Assembly: GCF_019396355.1 (NCBI RefSeq) | Contig: NZ_JAHKRK010000025.1 | Span: forward strand, 1 to 58,189 | Length of the DNA stretch: 58,189 bases | Reading direction: 5' to 3' | DNA from: Pseudonocardia nigra | Lineage (GTDB): Bacteria > Actinomycetota > Actinomycetes > Mycobacteriales > Pseudonocardiaceae | Shown: positions 23,145-30,394 of the stretch, in pieces | Numbering within the stretch: position 1 is the stretch's first letter | How the letters are laid out: each line of letters starts with the position of its first letter | The notes under the pieces: model-generated | Databases searched by the model: none | What the model was told of the DNA's origin: nothing | Seen by the model: only the letters and a program-made list of their open reading frames with translations | Made by a program: the position numbers and the translations under genes

Positions 23145-24491
23145 TCAGTCGGGCGGAGGCAGGAAGAGCCCGGCGATTCGCTCGGCCGCGTCACGGTCCA
23201 GCTCGGGGATGTCCGCGGTGTAGACGTCCAGCGTGAACGCGACCGTGGCGTGACCCAGTCGCGAGCTGACGATCTTCGGGTTCACCCCGGCCCGCAACGC
23301 CATCGTGGCGTAGGTGTGGCGCAAGTCATGCAACCGTATGACCGGCAGTCCCGCCTCGGATAGCAGGCGGCCGAACTGCTCGGTGACGGTGTCCGGGTAG
23401 ATCGGCCGACCGTCCGGCCAGCAGAACAGCAGCCCGTGATCCTGGTAGTCGCTCCCCCACATGGCCCTCTCCTCGTCGAGAGCCCCGGCGTACTTACGCA
23501 GGGCGGCGACCGTCACGGCGTCCAACGAGATCAGCCGACGGCTACGCTGCGACTTGCCGGTCGAACGCTGCATCCGGCCGTCGGCGGTCACGTGCGTGGT
23601 CACCAGCCGCAGCGTCCCTGCCTCGAGATCGAGTGCACTGCGTTGAGCGCCGACGACCTCGGACCGGCGCATCCCGGTCGTCGCGAACAGCAACCACATT
23701 GCGTAGAGCCGGTCGTTGCGAACATGCTGCAGGAACGCGGCCAGCTGGGCCGGCGTCCACGTGTTGTGAGGGTTCTTCTCGGCCCGAGGCGGAGACGCGG
23801 AGGCCGCCGGGTTGTCGGCGATGTAGCGCCACGTCACGGCGTCTCGGAGGGCCCGTCGGAGCATCACGTGCACGCTGGCGACGGCCTGCGGCTTCAGCCC
23901 GCCTGTTTCGGCCGACGGGATACGGCCAGCCCGGTAGCGGCGGATCGCGTTTGCCGCGGCCGATCGGGTGACTCCGGCGTGGGCTGCCAACGCGGCCGAG
24001 GTCAGGTGCTCGCCGGATCTCGATGCGGACAGCCACCGCTGGTACATGACGGAGTTGGTGTCCGGGCGGGCGCGGCCGGACACCAGCAGGTGGCGATAGA
24101 GTGCGTTGACGACCGCTGTGTCCACGTCTTGGAGCGGCCGTGCACCGATCGAGGGAATGACGTAGGCCCGGGCGTAGGTCGCGTACTTCGCGAAGGTCGT
24201 CGGCTTCACGGAGGCCTGGATCGCGACGAGCCACTCCGTCAGGAACTCCTCGACCGTCCGGCGTGACGGCTCGACGTAGGTCCGGCTCCTGAGTTGCGCA
24301 TTAACCACGGCGAGGGCGTCCCAGGCCGCTTGTTCGGTGTCGAAGCCAGACTTGGACCGCTGGCGCCGCTTGCCCGTCAACGGATCGGGTTCGAGGTCAA
24401 CCATGTAGGCCCAACGGCCGCCGCGCTGATAGACGGTTCCTCGCAGACCCCGCGTGCTGCTGGTCCGCTTCTTCCGCGAGCGTCCGCTCAT
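23145..24491 (-). CDS. int: Tyrosine integrase of element 2
   Basis: The 448-aa product has catalytic Arg275 (TGMRRSE), His388 and Arg391 (HDLRHTY), His414 (LGHATVAF) and Tyr424 (DVYTAD). The arm-binding N-terminus, core-binding domain and catalytic domain are in the usual order. As in the element 1 enzyme, the core-binding domain has an insert (about residues 144-192) with a helix-turn-helix look (SAALAAHAGVTRSAAANAIR). The gene points at tRNA-Val(GAC). The excisionase overlaps its start by ATGA. It is homologous over its full length to the integrase at 18434-19777. Confidence 0.92.
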   Translation of the reverse strand: MSGRSRKKRTSSTRGLRGTVYQRGGRWAYMVDLEPDPLTGKRRQRSKSGFDTEQAAWDALAVVNAQLRSRTYVEPSRRTVEEFLTEWLVAIQASVKPTTFAKYATYARAYVIPSIGARPLQDVDTAVVNALYRHLLVSGRARPDTNSVMYQRWLSASRSGEHLTSAALAAHAGVTRSAAANAIRRYRAGRIPSAETGGLKPQAVASVHVMLRRALRDAVTWRYIADNPAASASPPRAEKNPHNTWTPAQLAAFLQHVRNDRLYAMWLLFATTGMRRSEVVGAQRSALDLEAGTLRLVTTHVTADGRMQRSTGKSQRSRRLISLDAVTVAALRKYAGALDEERAMWGSDYQDHGLLFCWPDGRPIYPDTVTEQFGRLLSEAGLPVIRLHDLRHTYATMALRAGVNPKIVSSRLGHATVAFTLDVYTADIPELDRDAAERIAGLFLPPPD

Positions 24492-24667
24492 GCGGACTCG
24501 ATCATGCTGCGGAGACGGTCACGTACCACGTAGATCCGGCCACCGAACCGCTTCACCGGCAGTAGGCCAAGCTCGACGTAGCGGTACGCAGAGGCTCGGC
24601 TGATCCCGAGCAGCTGGGCTGCGCGCGGCACGCTGATCAGTACCGGTAACCCGTCGAAGTCCTTCAC
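24488..24667 (-). CDS. xis: Excisionase (HTH)
   Basis: A winged-helix excisionase, LISVPRAAQLLGISRASAYR followed by LPVKRFGGRIYVVRDRL, is encoded directly before int with an ATGA overlap. The start is set at GTG 24667 (VKDFDGLPV), which has GAGGTGG upstream and gives 59 aa. The open frame continues to ATGs at 24835/24838 and to 24910, which would add a poorly conserved N-terminus. CGTGGTC copies at 24728 and 24751 lie in this upstream stretch, so it is more likely regulatory. Confidence 0.8.
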   Translation of the reverse strand: MKDFDGLPVLISVPRAAQLLGISRASAYRYVELGLLPVKRFGGRIYVVRDRLRSMIESA

Positions 24668-24727
24668 ACCGACCCACCTCGCCCCACCCGACGGCTCCAG
24701 GCGGATGCACCTCAGGCTGACGTTCGC

Positions 24728-24757
24728 CGTGGTCGGCCACGTGTCCACAACGTGGTC
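24728..24757. repeat. CGTGGTC copies upstream of xis/int
   Basis: CGTGGTC occurs at 24728-24734 and 24751-24757, with related TGGTGGTC and GATCACCG further on (24826-24848). This is the first of five clusters of the same heptamer in element 2, each upstream of a main operon. Confidence 0.45.
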
Positions 24758-25324
24758 ACCAGCTCGGCGGCCATGCCGAACGAGACCCGAGGTGGCTGGT
24801 ATCACCGGTGTCCGGGTGTTCGGACTGGTGGTCATCATGTGATCACCGTGCAGCACCAGGGCACGACGAGCGGTGCTACATCGGCGAACTGTGGACAGGT
24901 CACCGCACATCAGCTCAAAGAACCCAGCCGCCTATCAACATCCGCTTGACAGCGGTCCGCGACTTGACAGCTACCGGCTGGCGTCTACCGCACGTCGAAG
25001 ATGGTATCAGGGCCGTTACCACACCGAACGAGGCCGCGCCAGAGCCCACTACCGCTGCCGATCCGCTGGGGCGCGACCGATGTGCCGGATGTGGATAGGT
25101 CGAGCATCAGCTGTGTCATGACGCGCCGCGGTGCTGCCGGCCGTGGGAGCGCGGCGACCTCCACCACGAGAGCAACGCCAAGCTTGACGAGGGCGGCCCA
25201 TACTCGGCTGGTGACGGCCGCCGCGGGGCCTGCACTTCTCCTTCCGCGGGCACGACCGCAACGCTGCCGCCCGCCTCACGATCTGTACCCACCGCCTTTC
25301 GATCACGGCATGCAGGTGCCGCCT

Positions 25325-25453
25325 CTACGAATGGCTCCCGAGGTCGTCGATGAGTCCCTTGGCGCGACCTGCGGCGTCGAGCGCCAGTCGACTCGTGCGG
25401 TCGTCGCCGGTGTCATGTAGGAGGCGGTGGATGAAGTCGAGATCGAGTTGCAT
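25325..25453 (-). CDS. Possible small ORF or gene remnant
   Basis: From an ATG at 25453 the frame reads MQLDLDFIHRLLHDTGDDRT and ends DDLGSHS, 42 aa, with a convincing helical pattern. The same frame is open for some way upstream (RLSRELVQELLR) but lacks a start codon. It may be the end of a decayed gene. Confidence 0.3.
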   Translation of the reverse strand: MQLDLDFIHRLLHDTGDDRTSRLALDAAGRAKGLIDDLGSHS

Positions 25454-25680
25454 GCGCAGGAGCTCCTGAACGAGCTCACGAGAGAGCCGCCCTGTGGGTG
25501 GTGTCGATGTCGGGGTCGTACCGCGCGACTGTTGAGGCCCGTGCCCAGCATCGCCGTCATCCCGATCGCCGGCGGCACGATCTGTTGCGTGCTGTGGCGC
25601 CAGCGATCGGCGATCGTGGGGGTTCCCCGATCCACCGCCGCCAGCCGATACATGTCCACTCCCCAGACGGTGGAAGCGGG

Positions 25681-25805
25681 GTGGTCATGCACGTGGTCCT
25701 GACGTGGCCAGTACGTGGTCAGCAGTCGAGGGCGGCCATCGCTGCACCCGTCCGGGCGGTGCTGCACCGTCGCGCCTGCGCGCGTTTCCTCGGCTGGTCG
25801 TGGTC
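25681..25805. repeat. Cluster of CGTGGTC heptamers
   Basis: GTGGTC at 25681 and CGTGGTC at 25692, 25714 and 25799, plus a near copy CGTGGCC at 25703, all in the same direction in non-coding DNA just past the end of the leftward gene at 25820. Confidence 0.45.
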
Positions 25806-25819
25806 ACATCTGCCGCCGT

Positions 25820-26137
25820 TCAGGCTGGCCGCCTTGCGAGCGCTCCGGTCCCGGTCGCGCGTTGCCGACTGGCGGGCTGCGCGGGACGCCCCGCACCCTT
25901 CCTCGCCACCGGGGTGGCGGGGCGTGCGCCGTCGTCGCTGAGCACCCAGCAGAGCGGCTCGCGGTTGTTCTCGTGTGACCAGGCGGGCACTGGTCCGTCG
26001 GCCATTCGCCAGTAGGCCGGCTGCTGCGGACTCGCCTTCTGATCGCACATCGGGCAGACCAGCTGTTCAGGGTCGGGCCAGCGCCCGGATGCGGCGGCGG
26101 ACACGGTCGAGATGATCTCGCGCTTGATGAATCCCAT
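25820..26137 (-). CDS. Small zinc-ribbon protein of element 2
   Basis: The 105-aa product starts MGFIKREIIS. The start is set by CAGGAG 8 bases upstream; the longer frame above runs through the repeat cluster. It has VCPMCDQKA, then AWSHENNREPLCWVLSDDG, the same C-x2-C...WSH...REPLC order as the element 1 protein at 2473-2667. The C-terminal 35 residues are basic and disordered. A single zinc site is likely. Function is unknown. It is divergent from the T4SS operon and shares its control region. Confidence 0.65.
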   Translation of the reverse strand: MGFIKREIISTVSAAASGRWPDPEQLVCPMCDQKASPQQPAYWRMADGPVPAWSHENNREPLCWVLSDDGARPATPVARKGAGRPAQPASRQRATGTGALARRPA

Positions 26138-26197
26138 GCCGGAGCTCCTGAGTCGAGGCCAGACGCTCGAAAGCATTGCGGCGCGTATCGCGCAGGG

Positions 26198-26275
26198 CGT
26201 GGTCATTGCGTGGGTCATGGCGTGGTGCGGCGTGGTCGCTCGGGTGACCACGCGCGGGACCACCGGGAGACCACG
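26198..26275. promoter_or_regulatory. Inverted array of CGTGGTC sites, probable operator
   Basis: CGTGGTC at 26198 and 26231 with near copies CGTGGGTC (26209) and CGTGGTG (26221) run one way. Then GACCACG at 26246 and 26269, with GACCACC at 26258, run the other way. The spacing is about 10-13 bases, close to one helical turn. The array lies in the divergent promoter region of 25820-26137 (-) and the T4SS operon at 26328 (+). Confidence 0.6.
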
Positions 26276-26327
26276 GCGCTGGTGAGTCTCGGCGGCGACC
26301 GATACCGCCAACCCGGGAGCGCAGATC

Positions 26328-26897
26328 ATGACCGGCAGGAGTGGGCATCCTCCGCGTTCGAGCTCACTCGTGGGCGGCGCGGGTGCGTTGGCGCCGACCG
26401 TGTCCGGGGTCGCGGGTGGTGTCGGCACGACCACCGTGGCTCGCGCGATCCGAGGGTTCGACCGTGGTGTCTTCACCGGGCGGCCGACCGACGTGCTGGT
26501 GTGTCGCGGTACGGGTGACTCGCTCGTGCGTGCCGCCCGCGCGGCGCAACTGATCGCGTCCGATGGTCAGCGTCCGCCGGTGGTGGCGGTGACGGCCGCG
26601 GATGCGTCCTGGCCGAGCCGTCCGGTCACGGCTCGGTTGCGGCTCCTGGAGCCGCACACCAGCGCGGTCGTGGTGCTGCCTTACGTGCGGCGGTGGCGGG
26701 ACATGGCCACCCCGCTGGACGACCTGCGCGACCTGCTGGCCCGGCCGTTGACCGAGCTGCCTCGTCAGCTGCGCCGCTATGCGGCCACGGCGCGCGAGCT
26801 CCACACGGCGCTCGGCAGCCCGCCGGTTCCGCCCCGCCCGCCGACCCGATCTCGGGCCGTCCGGCCCGCTCCCTTCGTCGAGAGGATCCCACGATGA
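26328..26897 (+). CDS. P-loop-like protein, first gene of T4SS operon
   Basis: The 189-aa product has a deviant nucleotide-binding loop, VAGGVGTTTVARAI (residues 27-40), like MinD/ParA proteins but without the usual lysines, so ATP hydrolysis is doubtful. DVLVCRGTGDSLVRAARAA follows in the style of a Rossmann-like fold. The C-terminus is Pro/Arg-rich. It starts the T4SS operon and overlaps the next gene by ATGA. It may organise the transfer apparatus, as TadZ/CpaE-like proteins do, but this is a guess from fold and position. Confidence 0.55.
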   Translation: MTGRSGHPPRSSSLVGGAGALAPTVSGVAGGVGTTTVARAIRGFDRGVFTGRPTDVLVCRGTGDSLVRAARAAQLIASDGQRPPVVAVTAADASWPSRPVTARLRLLEPHTSAVVVLPYVRRWRDMATPLDDLRDLLARPLTELPRQLRRYAATARELHTALGSPPVPPRPPTRSRAVRPAPFVERIPR

Positions 26898-27163
26898 CCG
26901 CGCCGCACGCCGCTCCCCCGAACCCCGCCCCGTCGCCGCCACCGGGCCTGGATGGCCTGGCCGACCAGCTGCTGGGCTGGATGAAGTGGGGTGTGATCTT
27001 CGCCGGGCTCGTCGGCCTGCTGATTTGCGCGATCATGCTGATCCTCGGGCGCCGTAATCGGTCGGCGACCGCCTACGAGGGACTGGTCGGGTCCGCGTGG
27101 ATCCTCGGCGGGCTCGGTCTGGCCTCGGTGGCCGCCCTCATCGTGGGCGCGTTCCAGCTGTGA
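26894..27163 (+). CDS. Two-helix membrane protein, VirB2/TrbC-like position
   Basis: This 89-aa protein has a Pro-rich N-terminus (residues 1-20) and two membrane helices (about 32-52 and 65-87). Size and place before the VirB6-like gene fit the small pilin-like or membrane subunit (VirB2/TrbC/PrgL type) found in Gram-positive T4SS operons. There is no clear signal peptide. ATGA and GTGA overlaps join it to its neighbours. The VirB2 analogy is an inference from size and order. Confidence 0.5.
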   Translation: MTAPHAAPPNPAPSPPPGLDGLADQLLGWMKWGVIFAGLVGLLICAIMLILGRRNRSATAYEGLVGSAWILGGLGLASVAALIVGAFQL

Positions 27164-27795
27164 ACGCCCGGGCCACGCAGTGGCGGCGGAGCGTGCTCAT
27201 CGGGGGCGGGCTCGCCGTCGTGATGATCGCGATCGGGGCGATCGGCTTCCTCACCCGCGACAAGCCGGCACCGACGACGCCGGTTCCCGGTCCGGTCGAG
27301 CTGAGCCTCGTTCCCGGCGGTGCCGCCGTCGAGTCACCCTCGCATGGGCCGTGGCGGCGCGATGGCGGGCGCAGCGCCGGGTTCGCCCATGACGCGCTCG
27401 GGGCTGCGATCGCGGCGAGCAACATCGCACCGCGCATCACCCCGGCCGCCGGTATCGAGGTCGCCGAGGCCACGCTCGCCCAGCAGTGCTACGGCGACAC
27501 CACCACCGCGATCACCCAGCTGCGGGCCGCGCTGCCCCGCCCGAACTCGCCCTCCCAGGACGCGCTCGTGCCGCGAGCGCTCTACTACCGGGTTCTCGCC
27601 GGCGACGCCACGGGCGAGCAGGTCGTGGTGTCGCTGCTGGCCGAGACTCCCCAGGCCCGGGTCCTGGGAGGGCTCTCCCGCGTCGACGCGACGCTGCGCT
27701 GGTCCGACGGGGACTGGCGCCTACGCGTCCCGCTCCCGCGTCCTTCGGTGCAGGACGACACCGCCGGCTACACGCTGCTCGGGTGGACGTCGTGA
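27160..27795 (+). CDS. Single-pass T4SS protein, VirB8/TcpC-like candidate
   Basis: The 211-aa product starts at GTG with a basic N-terminus, one membrane helix (residues 11-31, SVLIGGGLAVVMIAIGAIGF), a linker and an outer domain of about 150 residues ending in a beta-rich segment (VDATLRWSDGDWRLRVPLP). That build, small cytoplasmic tail plus helix plus NTF2-like outer domain, is what VirB8/TcpC scaffold proteins have. No sequence signature proves it. It overlaps its neighbours by GTGA on both sides. Confidence 0.5.
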   Translation: MNARATQWRRSVLIGGGLAVVMIAIGAIGFLTRDKPAPTTPVPGPVELSLVPGGAAVESPSHGPWRRDGGRSAGFAHDALGAAIAASNIAPRITPAAGIEVAEATLAQQCYGDTTTAITQLRAALPRPNSPSQDALVPRALYYRVLAGDATGEQVVVSLLAETPQARVLGGLSRVDATLRWSDGDWRLRVPLPRPSVQDDTAGYTLLGWTS

Positions 27796-28910
27796 CCGCC
27801 GCGCCCGCACAATCGCCGCCGCAGGAGTGCGGCACGTTCGACCTCGGCTGCAAGGCCGGGGAGGCGATCTCCTCGACGTTCGATTCGCTGGTGAACCAGG
27901 TCGCGGAGGGTGCCGCGGATCTCGTCGTCACCACCTCGACGTGGTGGGCGGAGACCGACAGCGTCAACCCGGCCGATTCCGCGGTGCTGGCCGCCCAGGA
28001 CGTCACCGCGCCGCTGGTCGCTGTGATCCTCGTCGGTTCGGTCCTGGTCCAGGCCATCCGGTTGATCATCTCCCGCAAGGGCGAGCCGCTAATCTTCGTG
28101 GCCACCGGCCTGTTCCGCTATGCCGCCGTGTCCGCGCTCGGGATCGTGCTGTTGCAGAGCGCGCTGCGCGCCGGTGATGCCCTGGCCGCCGACCTGCTGG
28201 GCGACGCCGCGAACAGCTTTGCGCTGCTCATGCGGGACGCGTTGACAACGAGCAACGCCGGAGCGTTCGTCATCCTGCTGGTCGCGGTACTCGCCGCGCT
28301 GCTCTCGCTCGTGCAGTGGGTGCTGATGGCGATCCGCCAGGCCGGGCTGCTCGTGCTGGCCGCGCCGCTGGCCGCGTCCGGATCGCTGACCCGCTCGACA
28401 CGCGGCTGGCTGGAGAAACTCATCCCGTGGGTGATCGCCCTGGTCGCCTACAAGCCGGCTGCGGCGTTCATCTACTACATCGGCTTCTCCTACCTGTCCA
28501 CCACGAACTCGAACGCCCCCGGCGAGATCTCCACCATGCTCACCGGGTTGATGGTGCTCGTCCTCGCGGTGATCGCCATGCCGATCATGCTGAAGTTCTT
28601 CAGCTGGTCCGGCATCCAGATCGGCGGCGCCACCGGGGGCGGCTCCGGGTTCCTCGGCGCCGCCGGTGCGGTGGCGATGGCCCGCGGCTACGGCCAGTCC
28701 AACGCGGTCCGCCGCGCCGCCGCCACCGAGGAGTCCGGGCCCGGGTCGCAAGGCGTGCGCCCGGCCCCGCGACCGCCTGGGGCAGCACCCTCGGCGGCCC
28801 GCGCCGGGCTCGGTGTCGCCGGAACGGTCATCGCCGCAGGTGGTGCCGCTGCCCGCGGTGCTGCCGGGCGGATGAGCAGCGGACCACCCGAGGCAGGTCC
28901 GCCGCGATGA
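27792..28910 (+). CDS. VirB6/TrbL-like polytopic channel protein
   Basis: The 372-aa product starts at GTG. The N-terminal 70 residues are outside the membrane (ECGTFDLGCKAG with two Cys). Five to seven membrane helices follow (about residues 75-95, 105-130, 155-185, 190-205, 215-235 and 250-275). A Gly/Pro-rich cytoplasmic tail closes it. The build and operon place between a small membrane protein and the VirB4 genes match TrbL/VirB6, which forms the inner-membrane channel for conjugation. Confidence 0.7.
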   Translation: MTAAPAQSPPQECGTFDLGCKAGEAISSTFDSLVNQVAEGAADLVVTTSTWWAETDSVNPADSAVLAAQDVTAPLVAVILVGSVLVQAIRLIISRKGEPLIFVATGLFRYAAVSALGIVLLQSALRAGDALAADLLGDAANSFALLMRDALTTSNAGAFVILLVAVLAALLSLVQWVLMAIRQAGLLVLAAPLAASGSLTRSTRGWLEKLIPWVIALVAYKPAAAFIYYIGFSYLSTTNSNAPGEISTMLTGLMVLVLAVIAMPIMLKFFSWSGIQIGGATGGGSGFLGAAGAVAMARGYGQSNAVRRAAATEESGPGSQGVRPAPRPPGAAPSAARAGLGVAGTVIAAGGAAARGAAGRMSSGPPEAGPPR

Positions 28911-30394
28911 CCCGCCACGACACCGACGCCACCGGCCCGCGCCTGTACGGGAACTGGCGCGCCGAACGCGGATGGGGCATCGGCAGCCTGTCCACCAGCG
29001 CGACGATCACCCTGTTCCTCGCCATCCTGCTGCCCCTGCTCGCGGTCTCGACCGCCCCGGGCGCTGCCCTGCCGCTCGCCGCGGCGGCCGCGGTGGTGGT
29101 CGCGGCCGTCGTCATACGCGTCGGTGGAACCAGCGCCGCCGATGTGCTGACCCGGCGGGTGCGGTTCCACCGCGCCCGCGCGGCCGGGTGGACCGAGCTG
29201 TCCGCCGGGGTGCTCACCGAACACCCGCGGGGCGTCGATCTGCCCGGGGTCCTCGCCCCGCTGGTCCCCCTCGGCGTGGAGGACGGCCGGGGCGGGCGGC
29301 ACGCCCTGCTGTGGAACCGGCGCGCCGGCACCCTTTCGGCCGTCCTGCGCTGCTCCCCCATCGGCCTCGACCTCGCCGACCCCGACCAGACCGACGCCTG
29401 GGTGGCGTCGTGGGGCGCGTTTCTCGCCGACCTGGGATTCCAGCCGCTGGTCCGCCATGTCGCGGTCACCGTCGATACCGTCCCGTCCAGCGGCGCGACG
29501 GTGCACGACCACGTGGCGCGCGAGCTTGACCCCGGCGCGCCCCCGCTGGCCCGGTGCGTGCTCGGCGAGCTCGCGCAGATCACCCCGGCCACAGCGGCAG
29601 CGGTCGACGTCAGGGTGACGATCTGCCTCGACCCGAACCGGGCCACCCCGAAGCCGGACGACCTGTTAGCCGCCGCCATCGAGGTCGCCCGCTGGCTCCC
29701 CGGCCTCGAGACCGCCCTCGGCGCGTGCGGTGTCGCGGTGCTCGGCCGCGCCGGCGTCGGCTGGCTCACCGGACGCATCCGCGGCGCCTTCGACCCCGCC
29801 GTCCACTCCGACGTGACCCGCACCGGCGAGGCCAGTGAGGTGCTCGCCTGGGCCGACGCCGGGCCTGTCGCGGCCCGCGAGAGCTGGGACCACTACCGCC
29901 ACGACAGCGGCCTGTCGGTCAGCTGGGGACTGCGGGAAGCACCACGGCAGGCGGTCGGGGCGAGTGTGCTGGCCCCGCTGCTCGCGCCCGGACCGTTCGC
30001 GCGCCGGTTGACGTGGCTCTACCAGCCCTATCCCGCAGACCAGGCCGCCGCGAAGGTCGAGGCCGAGGTCACCTCCGGGCAGATCCGCCGCGCCTGGGCC
30101 GCCCGAACCCGCCGCGACGAGACCCAGCGGGAACGCGACGACCGCGATCGCGCCCTGCAGTCCGCCCGCGAGGAGGCCGAGGGCGCCGGTGTCGGCCGCT
30201 TCACCGTCTACATCACGACCACGGTGCAACACGACGGCGACCTCGACGCTGCCGTCGCCGACGTCGAACAGCGCTCCGGGCAGGCGAAGCTGCGCCTGCG
30301 CCGCCTGCACGGGTCGCAGGCCGCCGGTTTCGCCGCCGCGCTCGGCCTTGGAATCGACCCCGCCGAGCTCATTGCACACCGAGGAGGCCGATGA
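28907..30394 (+). CDS. SCO6880-family T4SS protein (VirB3/VirB4 N-part-like)
   Basis: The 495-aa product starts MTRHDTDATGPRLYGNWRAE. It has a pair of membrane helices near the N-terminus (about residues 35-75), then a long alpha/beta region with RHALLWNRRAGTLSAVLR and a C-terminal charged helix. Arrangement and motifs (GIGSLSTSAT, WLTGRIRGAFDP) match the SCO6880 family found in actinobacterial T4SS operons. With the short ATPase encoded next, it plausibly does the work of VirB3 plus the N-terminal half of VirB4. That split is an inference. Confidence 0.65.
   Translation: MTRHDTDATGPRLYGNWRAERGWGIGSLSTSATITLFLAILLPLLAVSTAPGAALPLAAAAAVVVAAVVIRVGGTSAADVLTRRVRFHRARAAGWTELSAGVLTEHPRGVDLPGVLAPLVPLGVEDGRGGRHALLWNRRAGTLSAVLRCSPIGLDLADPDQTDAWVASWGAFLADLGFQPLVRHVAVTVDTVPSSGATVHDHVARELDPGAPPLARCVLGELAQITPATAAAVDVRVTICLDPNRATPKPDDLLAAAIEVARWLPGLETALGACGVAVLGRAGVGWLTGRIRGAFDPAVHSDVTRTGEASEVLAWADAGPVAARESWDHYRHDSGLSVSWGLREAPRQAVGASVLAPLLAPGPFARRLTWLYQPYPADQAAAKVEAEVTSGQIRRAWAARTRRDETQRERDDRDRALQSAREEAEGAGVGRFTVYITTTVQHDGDLDAAVADVEQRSGQAKLRLRRLHGSQAAGFAAALGLGIDPAELIAHRGGR

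Larger units (their letters stand above)
24758..25819. other. Non-coding stretch, mostly without recognisable genes
   Basis: About 1.06 kb between the excisionase gene and the next clear gene. It holds two TTGACAG copies 18 bases apart (24946 and 24964), a possible short leftward ORF at 25325-25453 and a CGTGGTC cluster at 25681-25805. All long open frames here have compositions unlike the neighbouring genes and I treat them as chance. It may be decayed DNA or a regulatory/origin region. Confidence 0.5.
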
